DNA of 64,000 nt from an uncultured Clostridia bacterium (GCA_947625485.1 CANQOP010000003.1:1-64000); one strand, 5' to 3'; shown: positions 17,448 to 27,249, counted from the first letter of the stretch. Made by a program: numbers and translations. The notes: a model not told the origin generated them from the sequence alone.

Positions 17448-18428
17448 ATGTCTATTAAAATCGGTATTTTAGGATACGGGAATCTCGGAAGAGGCGTTGA
17501 GGCGGCTATAAAGCAGAATCCCGATATGGTCCTTACGGGTGTTTATACACGCAGAAGCCCCTCTGACCTGAAAATAAAGACTGAGGGAGTCGCCGTCCGC
17601 CATACATCCGAGCTTGAGCCAAAGCGCGGCGACATCGACGTACTCATCATATGCGGCGGCAGCGCGACCGACCTGCCCGAGATGACCCCGAAGTACGCGT
17701 CTCTCTACAACGTTATCGACAGCTTTGACACCCACGCTAAAATCCCCGAGCATTTTGCAAACGTTGACAGAGCGGCTAAGGAAAACGGCACAGTAGGAAT
17801 TATTTCCTGCGGCTGGGATCCGGGTATGTTCTCGCTTAACCGCCTTTACGCTGTCTCGATACTCCCCGAGGGCAGGGACTACACCTTTTGGGGCAAGGGC
17901 GTGAGTCAGGGTCACTCGGACGCTATCCGCCGTATTGAGGGCGTAGCAGACGCCCGTCAGTACACCATCCCCGTACCCGAGGCTTTGGACGCGGTACGCG
18001 GCGGAAAAAACCCAGAGCTAACCACACGGCAGAAGCACACGCGCGACTGCTACGTTGTTGCGGAGGAGGGCGCCGATAAGGCGGAGATAGAGAGGAAAAT
18101 TAAGACAATGCCCAACTATTTTTCCGACTATGACACCACGGTAACGTTCGTCACAGCCGAGGAAATGGCGCGCGACCACAGCGGACTTCCTCACGGCGGC
18201 TCGGTAATTTACTCGGGAACAACGGGCGAAAACAACAGGCACGTTATCGAGTACAGCCTCAACCTTGACTCCAACCCCGAGTTTACGGGCGCGGTACTGG
18301 CGGCTTATGCACGCGCGGCATACAGAATGAACGCCGAGAGCGCAAACGGCGCTAAAACCGTGTTCGATATAGCTCCCGCGTACCTCTCGCAAAAGAGCGG
18401 AGACGAGCTAAGAGCGCATTACTTATAA
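17448..18428 (+). CDS. ddh: meso-Diaminopimelate dehydrogenase
   Basis: 326 residues, the NADPH-dependent enzyme that makes meso-diaminopimelate from tetrahydrodipicolinate in one step for lysine and peptidoglycan synthesis. NADP-binding motif GILGYGNLGRGVE at the N-terminus, TRR after beta-2 fitting NADPH, and the family signature CGWDPGMFSLNR near residue 124. Length and order fit the clostridial Ddh group. A ribosome site AAAGGAG precedes the ATG. It is single, with its own promoter; no other lys/dap gene is in the window. Confidence 0.93.
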   Translation: MSIKIGILGYGNLGRGVEAAIKQNPDMVLTGVYTRRSPSDLKIKTEGVAVRHTSELEPKRGDIDVLIICGGSATDLPEMTPKYASLYNVIDSFDTHAKIPEHFANVDRAAKENGTVGIISCGWDPGMFSLNRLYAVSILPEGRDYTFWGKGVSQGHSDAIRRIEGVADARQYTIPVPEALDAVRGGKNPELTTRQKHTRDCYVVAEEGADKAEIERKIKTMPNYFSDYDTTVTFVTAEEMARDHSGLPHGGSVIYSGTTGENNRHVIEYSLNLDSNPEFTGAVLAAYARAAYRMNAESANGAKTVFDIAPAYLSQKSGDELRAHYL

Positions 18429-18605
18429 CCACAAAGAGTGTCCCCCGCCTCTAAGCCGGCGGTAAACAGCTTTAATTCAGCGCAAAATCAATATCCCCGT
18501 TAAACCCGTTGCTCTGCGCACGTCCTCTGATTGTTAAAAGCAGAGCCTAATATACTCAAGCTTTAATATACGCAGGCACGGCACGGAAAAATTTTCAAAA
18601 AACAC
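18429..18605. other. Noncoding gap between ddh and the rimP promoter
   Basis: No supported ORF or RNA gene. One GC-rich inverted repeat, CCGCC/GGCGG near 18448-18466, lacks a T tract and so is not a convincing terminator. Confidence 0.5.
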
Positions 18606-18634
18606 TTGCAATTTTACAAACTTAGTGCTATAAT
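18606..18634 (+). promoter_or_regulatory. Promoter of the rimP-nusA-infB operon
   Basis: TTGCAA (18606-18611), 17-bp spacer, TATAAT (18629-18634). It starts a leader of about 90 nt before rimP. Confidence 0.75.
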
Positions 18635-18659
18635 TCTATCGTTGAATAATCAAAATGAA

Positions 18660-18682
18660 GGAGTGAGCGAACAGCTTGCTCC
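18660..18682 (+). promoter_or_regulatory. Leader hairpin before rimP
   Basis: A 9-bp stem, GGAGTGAGC with GCTTGCTCC (two G-T pairs) around GAACA, followed by TTTCTGTTT. It sits about 20 nt after the expected transcription start and could be an attenuator for the operon, which in other bacteria is autoregulated. Confidence 0.45.
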
Positions 18683-18728
18683 TTTCTGTTTGACTAATTT
18701 CAAAAAGCTCTGATTTGGAGGTGCGTTT

Positions 18729-19205
18729 ATGCCAAAGAAAAACGGAAACACCGTGCAGCGTGTATGGAGCGTTGTCGAGCCGATAGTCACAAAGCTCGGA
18801 CTGGAGCTTTGGGACGTTCGTTTTGTCAAAGAGGGCGCGGACTGGTTTCTTCGCGTTTTTATCGACAGCGAAAACGGCGTGAATATCAACGACTGCGAGG
18901 CTGTATCGCGCGCTGTCGACAAGCCTCTCGACGACGAAGACCCTATTGAGCAGGCGTACACCCTTGAGGTTTGCTCGCCAGGTCTCGAGAGACCTCTTGT
19001 GCGCGACGAGCACTTTGAGAAATTTATCGGCGCCGACATAATGGTCAAAATGATAAGGCCGATTGATGGTATCGGCAAGGAGTTCAAGGGCGTCCTCACA
19101 GCATATGACGGCGGAAAGGTCACCGTCACCGACCACAGCGGCTCAAATCGGGTGGTAATCAACGCAAAGGACGCGGCGTGGATTAAACTGGACGATTTTG
19201 ATTAA
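18729..19205 (+). CDS. rimP: Ribosome maturation factor RimP
   Basis: 158 residues, needed for 30S subunit assembly. N-terminal alpha/beta domain with LELWDVRFVKEGADWFLRVFID and the conserved CEAVSRAVDKPLD; YTLEVCSPGLERPL near residue 78 is the family hallmark; an SH3-like C-terminal domain follows. First gene of the operon. Ribosome site TTGGAGGTG before ATG. Confidence 0.95.
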   Translation: MPKKNGNTVQRVWSVVEPIVTKLGLELWDVRFVKEGADWFLRVFIDSENGVNINDCEAVSRAVDKPLDDEDPIEQAYTLEVCSPGLERPLVRDEHFEKFIGADIMVKMIRPIDGIGKEFKGVLTAYDGGKVTVTDHSGSNRVVINAKDAAWIKLDDFD

Positions 19206-19262
19206 CATAATAATATACTTAATATAAATGTATCGAAGCACAGAAAGGAATGGTCAGGAAAA

Positions 19263-20354
19263 ATGAACAACAAGGAATTATTCACAGCTCTCACCCTTCT
19301 TGAAAAGGAGAAGGGCATACCGATGGATTATATGATTGAACAGCTTGAGCGCGCTATTAAGGTTGCGTGCAAAAAGGCTTACAATGAAAACGACAATGTT
19401 GTGTTCAAAATTAATCCCGAAAAAAACATATTTGACGTAAAGCTTATTAAGACCGTCGTTGAAGAGGTCGAGGACGACTGCTTTGAAATCTCCCTCGAGG
19501 AGGCTCAGAAAAAGCGCAAGAAAGTTGCGCTCGGCGACGAGTACGAGGTTGCTCTCAACCCAAAAGACCTCAGTCGTATTGCGGTAAAGACCGCGCGCGA
19601 CATCGTTCGCCAGGGTATCCGCGACGGCGAGAAGGGACAGATGCTCAGGGAATTCCAGAGCCGTCTCGGCGAGCTTGTTACGGCTACCGTCGAGCGTGTT
19701 GACCCCGTAAACGGAATGGCTACCATCAAAATCGGCAAGGCTGTCGCAACCCTGCCCAAGACCGAGCAGGTCGGCGACAGAGTCCTGCGCGAGGGCGACC
19801 AAATCAAAGTCCTCGTAGCGGAAATCAAAACCAACGAGCGCGGCTCGCGCGCTATGATTAGCCGCACAAGTCCCGAGCTTGTCAAGCGCCTGTTCGAGCA
19901 GGAGGTTCCCGAAATTTACGACGGTATCGTTGAGATTAAGGCGGTTGCGCGCGAGGCAGGCAGCCGCACAAAAATGGCGGTATTCTCCAACGACGAGAAC
20001 ATCGACGCAATCGGCTCCTGTATAGGTACGCGCGGCGACCGCGTAAACGTGATTGTTGCGGAGCTCGGCGGCGAGAAAATCGACATTATCGAGTACAGCG
20101 ACGAGCCGGAGAAGTATATCGGCGCCGCTCTATCGCCCGCAACTGTTCTCAAGGTTGACATCATTGACGAGAGCGCAAAAAGCTGCAAGGTTACCGTTCC
20201 CGACGGTCAGCTCTCGCTCGCTATCGGCAACAAGGGTCAGAACGCCCGTCTTGCCGCCCGTCTCACAGGCTGGAAGATAGACATTCGTCCCGAGTCGGGC
20301 TTCTACGGCGAGGACGAGGACGACGAGCCTTCGGCTGAAACAACGGAAGAATAA
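19263..20354 (+). CDS. nusA: Transcription termination/antitermination factor NusA
   Basis: 363 residues. N-terminal RNA polymerase-binding domain (about 1-125), S1 domain (about 130-200, ending in ISRTSPELVKRLFEQEVPEI), KH1 (IDAIGSCIGTRGDRVNVIVAELGGEKIDI region) and KH2 (LAIGNKGQNARLAARLTGWKIDI region), then a short acidic tail. It lacks the C-terminal acidic repeats of proteobacteria, as usual for Gram-positives. It modulates pausing, intrinsic termination and rRNA antitermination. Confidence 0.97.
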   Translation: MNNKELFTALTLLEKEKGIPMDYMIEQLERAIKVACKKAYNENDNVVFKINPEKNIFDVKLIKTVVEEVEDDCFEISLEEAQKKRKKVALGDEYEVALNPKDLSRIAVKTARDIVRQGIRDGEKGQMLREFQSRLGELVTATVERVDPVNGMATIKIGKAVATLPKTEQVGDRVLREGDQIKVLVAEIKTNERGSRAMISRTSPELVKRLFEQEVPEIYDGIVEIKAVAREAGSRTKMAVFSNDENIDAIGSCIGTRGDRVNVIVAELGGEKIDIIEYSDEPEKYIGAALSPATVLKVDIIDESAKSCKVTVPDGQLSLAIGNKGQNARLAARLTGWKIDIRPESGFYGEDEDDEPSAETTEE

Positions 20355-20376
20355 AGATATATACGGAGGAATTGCA

Positions 20377-20676
20377 TTGAAGCAGAAGAAAGTACCGATG
20401 CGCAAGTGCACGGGCTGCGGCGAAATGAAGCCCAAGCGCGAGCTCGTCAGAGTCGTAAAGGCTCCCGACGAAAAGGACGGCGAGGGCAATATAATCGCAA
20501 AAGGCGAAGTAAGCCTCGACCTCACGGGCAAGAAGCCCGGCAGAGGAGCGTATGTGTGCAATAATAAGGATTGCCTCGAAAAGGCTATTAAGGCAAAACG
20601 CTTCGAGCGCGCGTTCTCCTGCGCAATCCCCTCACAAATATACGACGGTATGAGGGAGGAAATCGGTCGTGAATGA
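20377..20676 (+). CDS. ylxR: YlxR-family RNA-binding protein (RnpM-like)
   Basis: 99 residues. The start is a TTG at 20377; GGAGGA ends 6 nt upstream and no ATG is available before the conserved MRKCTGCGEMKPKRELVRVV segment. The CTGC cysteine pair and LTGKKPGRGAYVCNNKDCLEKA are the family signatures. Homologues bind RNA and, in Bacillus, modulate RNase P. It overlaps ylxQ by 8 bases. Confidence 0.9.
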   Translation: MKQKKVPMRKCTGCGEMKPKRELVRVVKAPDEKDGEGNIIAKGEVSLDLTGKKPGRGAYVCNNKDCLEKAIKAKRFERAFSCAIPSQIYDGMREEIGRE

Positions 20677-20998
20677 CAGAACCCTCAGTCTGCTCGGTCT
20701 TTGCAGACGGGCGGGCAAGCTCACACCGGGAAACGATGCCGTAATCGACGACATTAAAAATCATCGCGCAAGTCTCGTGGTTGTCGCTTCTGACATTTCG
20801 AAGAACACTGAGAAAAAGCTTGAAAGCGCCTGCCGCAGTTTTGAAACAAGGATTGTAAAGCTCAACCGCCCGAAAGACGAACTAAGCTTGGCAACCGGCA
20901 GGTTCAGCGCGGTTGTCGCAGTATGCGACGAAGGCTTCGCGAAAAAGCTCTATGAATTAATCACTAATGAGAATAAGGAGGAAAATGTCTATGATTAA
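20669..20998 (+). CDS. ylxQ: YlxQ-family L7Ae-type RNA-binding protein
   Basis: 109 residues, with a GTG start at 20669 behind GGGAGGAAA; an ATG 4 bases later is out of frame. Motifs [20 protein letters not shown] and [16 protein letters not shown] match the small L7Ae/L30e fold, which binds kink-turn RNA. It overlaps both ylxR and infB, so translation is coupled. Target RNA unknown. Confidence 0.88.
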   Translation: MNDRTLSLLGLCRRAGKLTPGNDAVIDDIKNHRASLVVVASDISKNTEKKLESACRSFETRIVKLNRPKDELSLATGRFSAVVAVCDEGFAKKLYELITNENKEENVYD

Positions 20999-23372
20999 AT
21001 ACAAGGTAAAAGAAGTTGCGGACGATTTTGACGTAAAAAGCAAAGTAATTACGACGATTTTATCAGATAAATGCGGTGTAAATAAGAAATCTATGACCGC
21101 TCTCGAGACTGACGAGCTGAACGTTATTTTTGACGTTATGACTCAGGAAAACGCCGTCGAGAACTTCTCCGCCTATTTCGCAGTGCGCGACAAGGCTGTC
21201 GAGGAGTACGAAAAGCAGGCGGCTGAGGCGGAAAAGCTCGAAAAAGAAGAGAAAAAATCAACAAGAAAGGCTATTCCCGTTGAAAAAGCGGAGAAAAAGC
21301 CCGAAAAGAGCAAAAAAACATCCGACAAAAGACCCGCAAAAAACAAACCTCAGAACACAGAGCCTGTCAATACTATTGAGGAGGAGCGTTCCGACCACCG
21401 TTCCAACCGACGCGTAATCGACACGCGCCAGTCGGTCGTTGACGTCGAGCGTTATAACCAGAAATACGACGATATGGCGAACGACAAGCTCCGCCGCAAT
21501 CAGGATACATCAAAGAAAGAAAAATTCTCAAACCGCGCACGCAAGCAGAAGGCGCGCCGCGGCGGCAAGCGCGAGACCGAATCCCAGCGTCTTGCGCGTA
21601 TCGAAAAGCAGCGCAAGGAGCGCGTACTTACCATAACGATTCCCGAGGAAATCGTTGTTTCCGAGCTTGCCTCGCGCCTAAAGGCTACAGTAGCAGAGGT
21701 AGTAAAAAAGGCGTTTTTAATGGGCTCGATGATAACCGCAAACGATACTATTGACTTTGATACTGCGGAGCTTCTCGCTATGGAGTTCAACGCAAAGGTT
21801 GAGAAAGAGGTCGTAGTTACTATTGAGGAGCAAATTATCGACGACAGCGAGGACGACGACAAGAACCTCGTAGGCAGAGCTCCCGTAGTCGTTGTTATGG
21901 GTCACGTTGACCACGGCAAGACCTCTATCCTCGACGCTATCCGCCACGCTAACGTAACCGAAGGCGAAGCAGGCGGTATCACTCAGCACATAGGCGCGTA
22001 CCGCACAATGGTAAACGGTCAGCCTATAACCTTTCTCGACACGCCGGGTCACGAAGCGTTCACCACTATGCGCGCGCGCGGAGCCCAGGCTACCGATATT
22101 GCAATCCTCGTAGTCGCGGCTGACGACGGTATTATGCCGCAGACAGTTGAGGCTATAAACCACGCCAAGGCGGCGGGCGTTACGGTAATCGTAGCGATAA
22201 ATAAAATGGATAAAGAGGGCGCTAATCCCGAACAAGTTAAACAGCAGCTCACAGAATATGAGCTTGTTCCCGAGGAATGGGGCGGCGATGTAATATGCGT
22301 GCCTGTTTCCGCAAAAACCAAGATGGGTCTCGACGACCTTCTCGAGAGCGTTCTGCTCGTTGCGGAAATGAAAGAACTGAAAGCGAATCCCGACCGCGCG
22401 GCTAAGGGTATCGTAATCGAGGCGAGACTTGACAAGGGAAGAGGTCCGATAGCTACTGTTCTCGTGCAGAACGGTACTCTCCACACGGGCGATATAGTTG
22501 TTGCGGGCACCTGTCTCGGACGCGTGCGCGCTATGACGAACGACAAAGGCGAGAACGTTAAGGACGCAGGCCCGTCCGTACCGGTTGAAATTATCGGTCT
22601 CGACGAGGTTCCCGTAGGCGGCGACACGTTTAACTCCGTAACGAACGAACACCTCGCGCGCCAGCTTGTCAACCAGCGCAAGAACGAGCGCAAGGAGGAA
22701 ATCTTCCAGTCCCAGACCAAGGTTACCCTAGACAACCTCTTCGACCAGATGAAGCAGGGCGAAATGAAGGAACTGAAAATCATCGTCAAGGCTGACGTTC
22801 AGGGCTCGGTTGAGGCTGTTCGCCAGAGCCTTGAAAAGCTCACAAACGACGAAGTACGCGTTAACGTTATCCACGGCGCTGTCGGCGCTGTCAACGAGAG
22901 CGACGTAATGCTAGCGAACGCCTCTAACGCCATTATCGTAGGCTTTAACGTTCGTCCCGAGGCAAGCGCGGCCAACAACGCCGAGCGCGACGGCGTAGAT
23001 ATGCGGCTTTACCGCGTAATCTACGACTGCATTGAGGAAATCGAGTCCGCTATGAAGGGTATGCTAGCTCCCAAGACTCGCGAGGTTGACCTCGGTACGG
23101 CTGAGGTTCGCAACGTTATCAAAATCAAAAGCGTCGGCACAGTCGCAGGCTCCTACGTCACGAAAGGCAAAATCAGCCGCGACGGCCTTGTGCGCGTAGT
23201 CCGCGACGGTATCATTATAGCAGATGACAAAATCGGCTCTCTCCAGCGCTTTAAGGACAGCGTTAAGGAGGTAGCAGAGGGCTACGAGTGCGGTATCTGC
23301 CTCGAGAAGTTCAGTGACATCAAAGAGGGCGACATCTTCGAGGTTTATGAAATCGAAGAATACAGAGATTAA
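20991..23372 (+). CDS. infB: Translation initiation factor IF-2
   Basis: 793 residues from the ATG at 20991, placed 9 nt after AAGGAGG; an in-frame ATG at 20985 is only 3 nt from it. IF2_N-type head, a Lys/Glu/Arg-rich linker (about 60-210), a second IF2_N unit, then the G domain with [21 protein letters not shown] and SAK, and domains II-IV, ending in [22 protein letters not shown]. It brings fMet-tRNA to the 30S subunit. Confidence 0.97.
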   Translation: MIKYKVKEVADDFDVKSKVITTILSDKCGVNKKSMTALETDELNVIFDVMTQENAVENFSAYFAVRDKAVEEYEKQAAEAEKLEKEEKKSTRKAIPVEKAEKKPEKSKKTSDKRPAKNKPQNTEPVNTIEEERSDHRSNRRVIDTRQSVVDVERYNQKYDDMANDKLRRNQDTSKKEKFSNRARKQKARRGGKRETESQRLARIEKQRKERVLTITIPEEIVVSELASRLKATVAEVVKKAFLMGSMITANDTIDFDTAELLAMEFNAKVEKEVVVTIEEQIIDDSEDDDKNLVGRAPVVVVMGHVDHGKTSILDAIRHANVTEGEAGGITQHIGAYRTMVNGQPITFLDTPGHEAFTTMRARGAQATDIAILVVAADDGIMPQTVEAINHAKAAGVTVIVAINKMDKEGANPEQVKQQLTEYELVPEEWGGDVICVPVSAKTKMGLDDLLESVLLVAEMKELKANPDRAAKGIVIEARLDKGRGPIATVLVQNGTLHTGDIVVAGTCLGRVRAMTNDKGENVKDAGPSVPVEIIGLDEVPVGGDTFNSVTNEHLARQLVNQRKNERKEEIFQSQTKVTLDNLFDQMKQGEMKELKIIVKADVQGSVEAVRQSLEKLTNDEVRVNVIHGAVGAVNESDVMLANASNAIIVGFNVRPEASAANNAERDGVDMRLYRVIYDCIEEIESAMKGMLAPKTREVDLGTAEVRNVIKIKSVGTVAGSYVTKGKISRDGLVRVVRDGIIIADDKIGSLQRFKDSVKEVAEGYECGICLEKFSDIKEGDIFEVYEIEEYRD

Positions 23373-23431
23373 TAATTAATTGGCGGGCGGCAAACATTTT
23401 CCTAACCCCTGCCGCCGCAGTGGAGTTTCAT

Positions 23432-23773
23432 ATGTCAGGACACAAAATTGAAAGAATAACCGAAGATATAAAGCGCGAGCTTACGGCGATTTTGCGCGAG
23501 CTAAAGGACCCGCGCGTGCGCGACGCGTTCATTTCGATAATCCGCGTTGAAGTCACGAACGACCTCTCCTACTGCACTGTTTACGTCAGCGCGATAGAGG
23601 GTCTGGACAGGTGCAAACAAGCGTGCAAGGGTCTCGACTCCGCGTCGGGCTTTATCCGCCGCGAGCTGGGTCACAGGCTAAAGCTGCGCCACGTGCCCGA
23701 ACTGATTTTCAACGCGACCGACAGTATCGAGTACAGCGCCAATATAGCGCGAATTTTAAACGATTTAAAATAA
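23432..23773 (+). CDS. rbfA: Ribosome-binding factor A
   Basis: 113 residues from the ATG at 23432, with TGGAG 6 nt upstream; a GTG at 23420 is less likely. KH-like fold with IKRELTAILRELKDPRV and FIRRELGHRLKLRHVPELIFNATDSIEYS, the family signature. It acts late in 30S maturation at the 5' end of 16S rRNA. Confidence 0.94.
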   Translation: MSGHKIERITEDIKRELTAILRELKDPRVRDAFISIIRVEVTNDLSYCTVYVSAIEGLDRCKQACKGLDSASGFIRRELGHRLKLRHVPELIFNATDSIEYSANIARILNDLK

Positions 23774-23811
23774 CGCGGGGAACACCCCTGAAAAAATCTG
23801 AGGACAGAATT

Positions 23812-24741
23812 ATGACAATTAATGAAGTTGCAGCGCTGCTGCTCAAACACGATAATTATGAAATAATTACCCACCACTATCCCGACGGCGACTGCCTCGG
23901 GTGCGGTTACGCTCTCTGCCTTGCATTACAGCAGCTCGGAAAAAACGCGCGGGTCATAAACACCGACCTGCCCGAACGCTTTGAGTTTCTCGCTGAAAAT
24001 GTTAAGGAGCAGGATTTCGACGCAGAGTACGTAGTATCCGTAGACGTAGCCGACGAAAAGCTGCTCGGCTGTAATCAGGAGAAGTACGCGGGCAAAAGCT
24101 TTCTCGTTATCGACCACCACAAGTCGAATTGTATCGACGCGCCGCACAAGTACATTGACGCCGACGCGGCGGCGGCGTGCGAGATAATTTACGAGGTCGT
24201 AAAGGCTCTCGGAGCGGAGCTTTCGCACGATATAGTAAACAGTCTCTATACGGGTGTTTCAACCGACACGGGCTGTTTCTGTTACCCGAACACTACTCCG
24301 CGCACTATGCGTATTGCCGCCGACCTTATGGAGCTGGGCTGCGACAGCTCGTACATCAACAAGGTTATGTTCGAGACAAAGTCTAAGCGTTACGTTCAGC
24401 TTGAGCGCGAAATCCTCGATAAAATGATTTTCTGCGCAAACGACCAATGCGCGATAATTTATACCACGCTTAAAATGGTCGAAGGCTTTACCGACGACGA
24501 GACCGAGGGTATCGCATCCATTCCGCGCCAGATTGAGGGAGTGAGAATGGGTATCACCGCACGCGAAAAAGCGGACGGCACGTTTAAGATTTCCGTGCGC
24601 ACAAACGGCGACGTTGACGCGTGCGAATTCTGCCGACAGTTCGGCGGCGGCGGTCACGCCGCGGCGGCAGGCTGTACCATAAAAGGCTCTCTCGAAACCA
24701 CTCTCGATACGCTTAAAACGGCTGCCCAAAAAATTTTATGA
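23812..24741 (+). CDS. nrnA: DHH/DHHA1 phosphoesterase, NrnA-like
   Basis: 309 residues from the ATG at 23812; GAGGA lies 7 nt upstream, and the longer reading overlaps rbfA with non-conserved sequence. DHH motifs: HHYPDGDCLGCG, VDVAD, VIDHHKSN and TGVSTDTGCF; DHHA1 ends in FGGGGHAAAAGC. Family members degrade nanoRNA and pAp, and some cleave c-di-AMP-derived pApA. The stop overlaps truB (ATGA). Its place between rbfA and truB is common in clostridia. Confidence 0.92.
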   Translation: MTINEVAALLLKHDNYEIITHHYPDGDCLGCGYALCLALQQLGKNARVINTDLPERFEFLAENVKEQDFDAEYVVSVDVADEKLLGCNQEKYAGKSFLVIDHHKSNCIDAPHKYIDADAAAACEIIYEVVKALGAELSHDIVNSLYTGVSTDTGCFCYPNTTPRTMRIAADLMELGCDSSYINKVMFETKSKRYVQLEREILDKMIFCANDQCAIIYTTLKMVEGFTDDETEGIASIPRQIEGVRMGITAREKADGTFKISVRTNGDVDACEFCRQFGGGGHAAAAGCTIKGSLETTLDTLKTAAQKIL

Positions 24742-25631
24742 ACGGCGTTCTGATAGTAGATAAACCGAAGAATTTCACGTCTTTTGACGTTGTGGCGGTT
24801 GTGCGCGGTCTGACGGGTCAAAAAAAAATCGGTCACACGGGCACTCTCGACCCAAACGCTACGGGCGTTCTGCCGCTTTTGCTCGGCAACGCAACGAAGG
24901 CGCAGGACATTATTCCCAACTGCGACAAAGCGTACATAGCAGAGTTTAAGCTCGGTATGACCACAGACACCCTCGACATATGGGGAGAGGTAAAAAATGT
25001 GTGTGAAAGCCGTATTTCACGAGAGCAGCTCAAGGAGGTTATCCCCGATTTTTCGGGCAGGATAGAACAGCTTCCTCCTATGTACTCTGCTGTATATCAC
25101 AACGGCAAACGTCTTTACGACCTTGCGCGTCAGGGCATAGAGGTTGAACGTAAGCCCCGAAAGGTCACCGTCTACGAGCTGAATCTTGTTGACTTTGACG
25201 AAGCCTCCCAGCGCGGCGTATTATCCGTTAGCTGCTCGAAAGGTACTTATATCCGCACAATTATTGACGATATAGGAACACGTCTGGGTGTGGGCGCGGT
25301 AATGACTGCGCTCGACCGCGTTTCAGCCTGCGGCTATACAAAGGACGACAGCCTTACCCTGGATAAGTTGAAAAAGTTAGCGGAAAACGGCGCGCTTGAA
25401 AGTAAATTGATGAGCACAGAGAGTTTATTTTCGGCGTACCGCGAAATTGTCGTAAGCGACGCGCAGGCGAAACGCTTTTACAACGGAGGCGCGCTTGATA
25501 CAGCCCGCACATCTCTATCGGGGCTGAACCCTGCCGACGGTGAGATTTACCGCGTAAAGGACAGGAAAGATACGTTTTTCGGCTTGGGCATAGTCTGCGG
25601 TAATATTTTAAAAATTTATAAACATTTCTGA
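24738..25631 (+). CDS. truB: tRNA pseudouridine-55 synthase TruB
   Basis: 297 residues. Motif GHTGTLDPNATGVLPLLLG with catalytic Asp38, then YKLG-like EFKLGMTTDTLDIWGE and the KGTYIRTIIDDIG motif. A small C-terminal extension follows. It makes pseudouridine 55 in the T loop of tRNAs. It is the last gene of the operon; ribF, often next in other Firmicutes, is replaced by a terminator. Confidence 0.96.
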   Translation: MNGVLIVDKPKNFTSFDVVAVVRGLTGQKKIGHTGTLDPNATGVLPLLLGNATKAQDIIPNCDKAYIAEFKLGMTTDTLDIWGEVKNVCESRISREQLKEVIPDFSGRIEQLPPMYSAVYHNGKRLYDLARQGIEVERKPRKVTVYELNLVDFDEASQRGVLSVSCSKGTYIRTIIDDIGTRLGVGAVMTALDRVSACGYTKDDSLTLDKLKKLAENGALESKLMSTESLFSAYREIVVSDAQAKRFYNGGALDTARTSLSGLNPADGEIYRVKDRKDTFFGLGIVCGNILKIYKHF

Positions 25632-25635
25632 AGTT

Positions 25636-25659
25636 AAACCGCCCTGACGGCGGTTTTTT
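25636..25659 (+). terminator. Terminator of the rimP-truB operon
   Basis: Stem AACCGCC/GGCGGTT (25637-25643, 25649-25655) with a CTGAC loop and six T. It lies 5 bp after the truB stop. Confidence 0.85.
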
Positions 25660-25856
25660 CATTTTTTCCCGTGCGCAAAAGCGTATTTTTGTTTTTTTAT
25701 TTTTTTCCTGTTTTTAAAAATTTTTCCTCTCTGAAATGTTGTTTTTTCCATATTTTCCTCATTTTAGTAGAGTGTGTTAGTAAAACTCCGGTAATTGTCC
25801 GAAACACCTTGTAATCCGCTTTTTTTAGTGTTATTATGCGTCACGAGGTGATCAAA

Positions 25857-27209
25857 ATGAAATTATTTAAAAGGACAGTGACCGTATTTTTAGCGGTCGC
25901 AGTTCTGGCACTGACGCTCACAGCGACAGGAATTTCCGCTGCGTCAGGAACAAGGACAGTCAGCGGTAAATTCAATTACGACTACGCAAATCAGGTGCTA
26001 TCGCTCGTAAATTCAGAGCGCGCTAAGCAAGGGCTTAACTCCCTCTCCATGGACGACAAGCTCGTAGACGGCGCAAATATCCGCGCTGCCGAGTGCACAG
26101 TCAGCTTTTCGCACACACGCCCGAACGGCACAAGCTGCTTTACGGCGTTTGAATGGCAGAACACGGTAGGCGAAAATATTGCCTACGGTCAACGCACACC
26201 GCAGCAGGTTATGAACGGCTGGATGAATTCTCAGGGACACCGCGAGAATATTCTCAAGCAAGGCTTTAAGAAGATTGGCATAGGCTGCTTTGTAGCGCAG
26301 AACGGCACAATCTACTGGACGCAGGAGTTTAGCGGCGGCGCAGTCAGCAAAACGTACAGCCGCAGCGGAAGCGAAAGCGCGACAGTAGAGGTAAGCCTCT
26401 CGTCAAACAGCCAGTCAAAGGTGGACAAGACAACTCCCGCCGAAACGCAGAAGCCGACCTCTGCAACTCAGCCGACCACAAAGCAGAAAGCTACACAGCC
26501 GACTACATCTAAGAAAAATAATAACACCCAGAACGGCAATTCCTGCCCAAACGGAAATTGCAATAATTCGCTGAGTGACCTTCTTTCCAAGCTCTGCCCG
26601 AACGGCAACTGCAACAGCTCGGCAAAAGACCTTCTTTCCAAGCTTTGCCCGAACGGTAACTGCGACAGCTCGACAAAAGACCTTCTTTCCAAGCTTTGCC
26701 CGAACGGTAATTGCAACAGCTCGACAAAAGACCTTCTTTCCAAGCTTTGCCCGAACGGCAACTGCAACAGCTCGGCAAAAGACCTTCTTTCCAAGCTTTG
26801 CCCGAACGGCAACTGCAACAGCTCGGCAAAAGACCTTCTTTCTAAGCTCTGCCCAAACGGTAACTGCAACTTCACAAATAACTCGGGTAACAGCAGCAAT
26901 AAATACGTTGAGCCTTCGGAATCAAAGGTTAGTAAACCGTCCGCACCGTCGCTCAAATCTGTTGCCGCCTGCAAGAAGTGCTTTACGGCTAAGTGGAGCA
27001 AGTCAAACTCGGCGACAAGCTACAAGCTCTGCTGCGCCTTAAACAAGAGTTTTACAAAAAGCAAAATTTGCAAAACTGTCAGCTCCTCCAAAACCTCTCT
27101 CAAGGTGAGCGGACTTAAATCGGGCAAAACCTACTACGTAAGAGTTCGCTCCTGCAACACAGCAGGCTGTTCCTCGTGGAGCGGCACAAAGAGCGTAACG
27201 ATTCGCTGA
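25857..27209 (+). CDS. Secreted CAP-domain protein with CPNGNC repeats
   Basis: 450 residues from the ATG at 25857, behind GAGGTG. Signal peptide about 1-28. CAP/SCP domain (about 40-165) with the usual His of SFSHTRP, Glu of GENIAYG and His of GHRENIL. A Thr/Gln/Lys linker leads to six 17-residue repeats (CPNGNC, then about NSSAKDLLSKL) and a seventh partial copy. The C-terminus (about 370-450) is a fibronectin-III-like domain (FTAKWSKSNSATSYKL...SGKTYYVRVRSCN) rich in Cys. Function of bacterial CAP proteins is largely unknown; wall or host-surface roles are proposed. There is no anchor motif, so it is probably released or held non-covalently. Confidence 0.85.
   Translation: MKLFKRTVTVFLAVAVLALTLTATGISAASGTRTVSGKFNYDYANQVLSLVNSERAKQGLNSLSMDDKLVDGANIRAAECTVSFSHTRPNGTSCFTAFEWQNTVGENIAYGQRTPQQVMNGWMNSQGHRENILKQGFKKIGIGCFVAQNGTIYWTQEFSGGAVSKTYSRSGSESATVEVSLSSNSQSKVDKTTPAETQKPTSATQPTTKQKATQPTTSKKNNNTQNGNSCPNGNCNNSLSDLLSKLCPNGNCNSSAKDLLSKLCPNGNCDSSTKDLLSKLCPNGNCNSSTKDLLSKLCPNGNCNSSAKDLLSKLCPNGNCNSSAKDLLSKLCPNGNCNFTNNSGNSSNKYVEPSESKVSKPSAPSLKSVAACKKCFTAKWSKSNSATSYKLCCALNKSFTKSKICKTVSSSKTSLKVSGLKSGKTYYVRVRSCNTAGCSSWSGTKSVTIR
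26544..26867 (+). repeat. 51-bp in-frame tandem repeat in CAP gene
   Basis: CPNGNC begins at 26544, 26595, 26646, 26697, 26748, 26799 and 26850, exactly 51 bp apart. Copies two to six are nearly identical at the DNA level, which points to recent expansion or homogenisation; the first and last copies have diverged. Confidence 0.95.
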
Positions 27210-27249
27210 TTCTGCTAAAATCTTGGCATCAGATATTCTCCTTTAACAA

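Noticed and set aside
25809..25837. Promoter TTGTAA-17-TATTAT before the CAP gene
   Set aside because: The predicted start would fall on the ribosome site itself, leaving no room for a leader.
26544..26867. Regular direct repeats like a CRISPR array
   Set aside because: The 51-bp period has no unique spacers and reads in frame as CPNGNC repeats of the CAP protein.
26468..27001. Long leftward ORF over the CAP repeats
   Set aside because: It is a shadow of the in-frame repeat; its protein merely mirrors the repeat and has no ribosome site.
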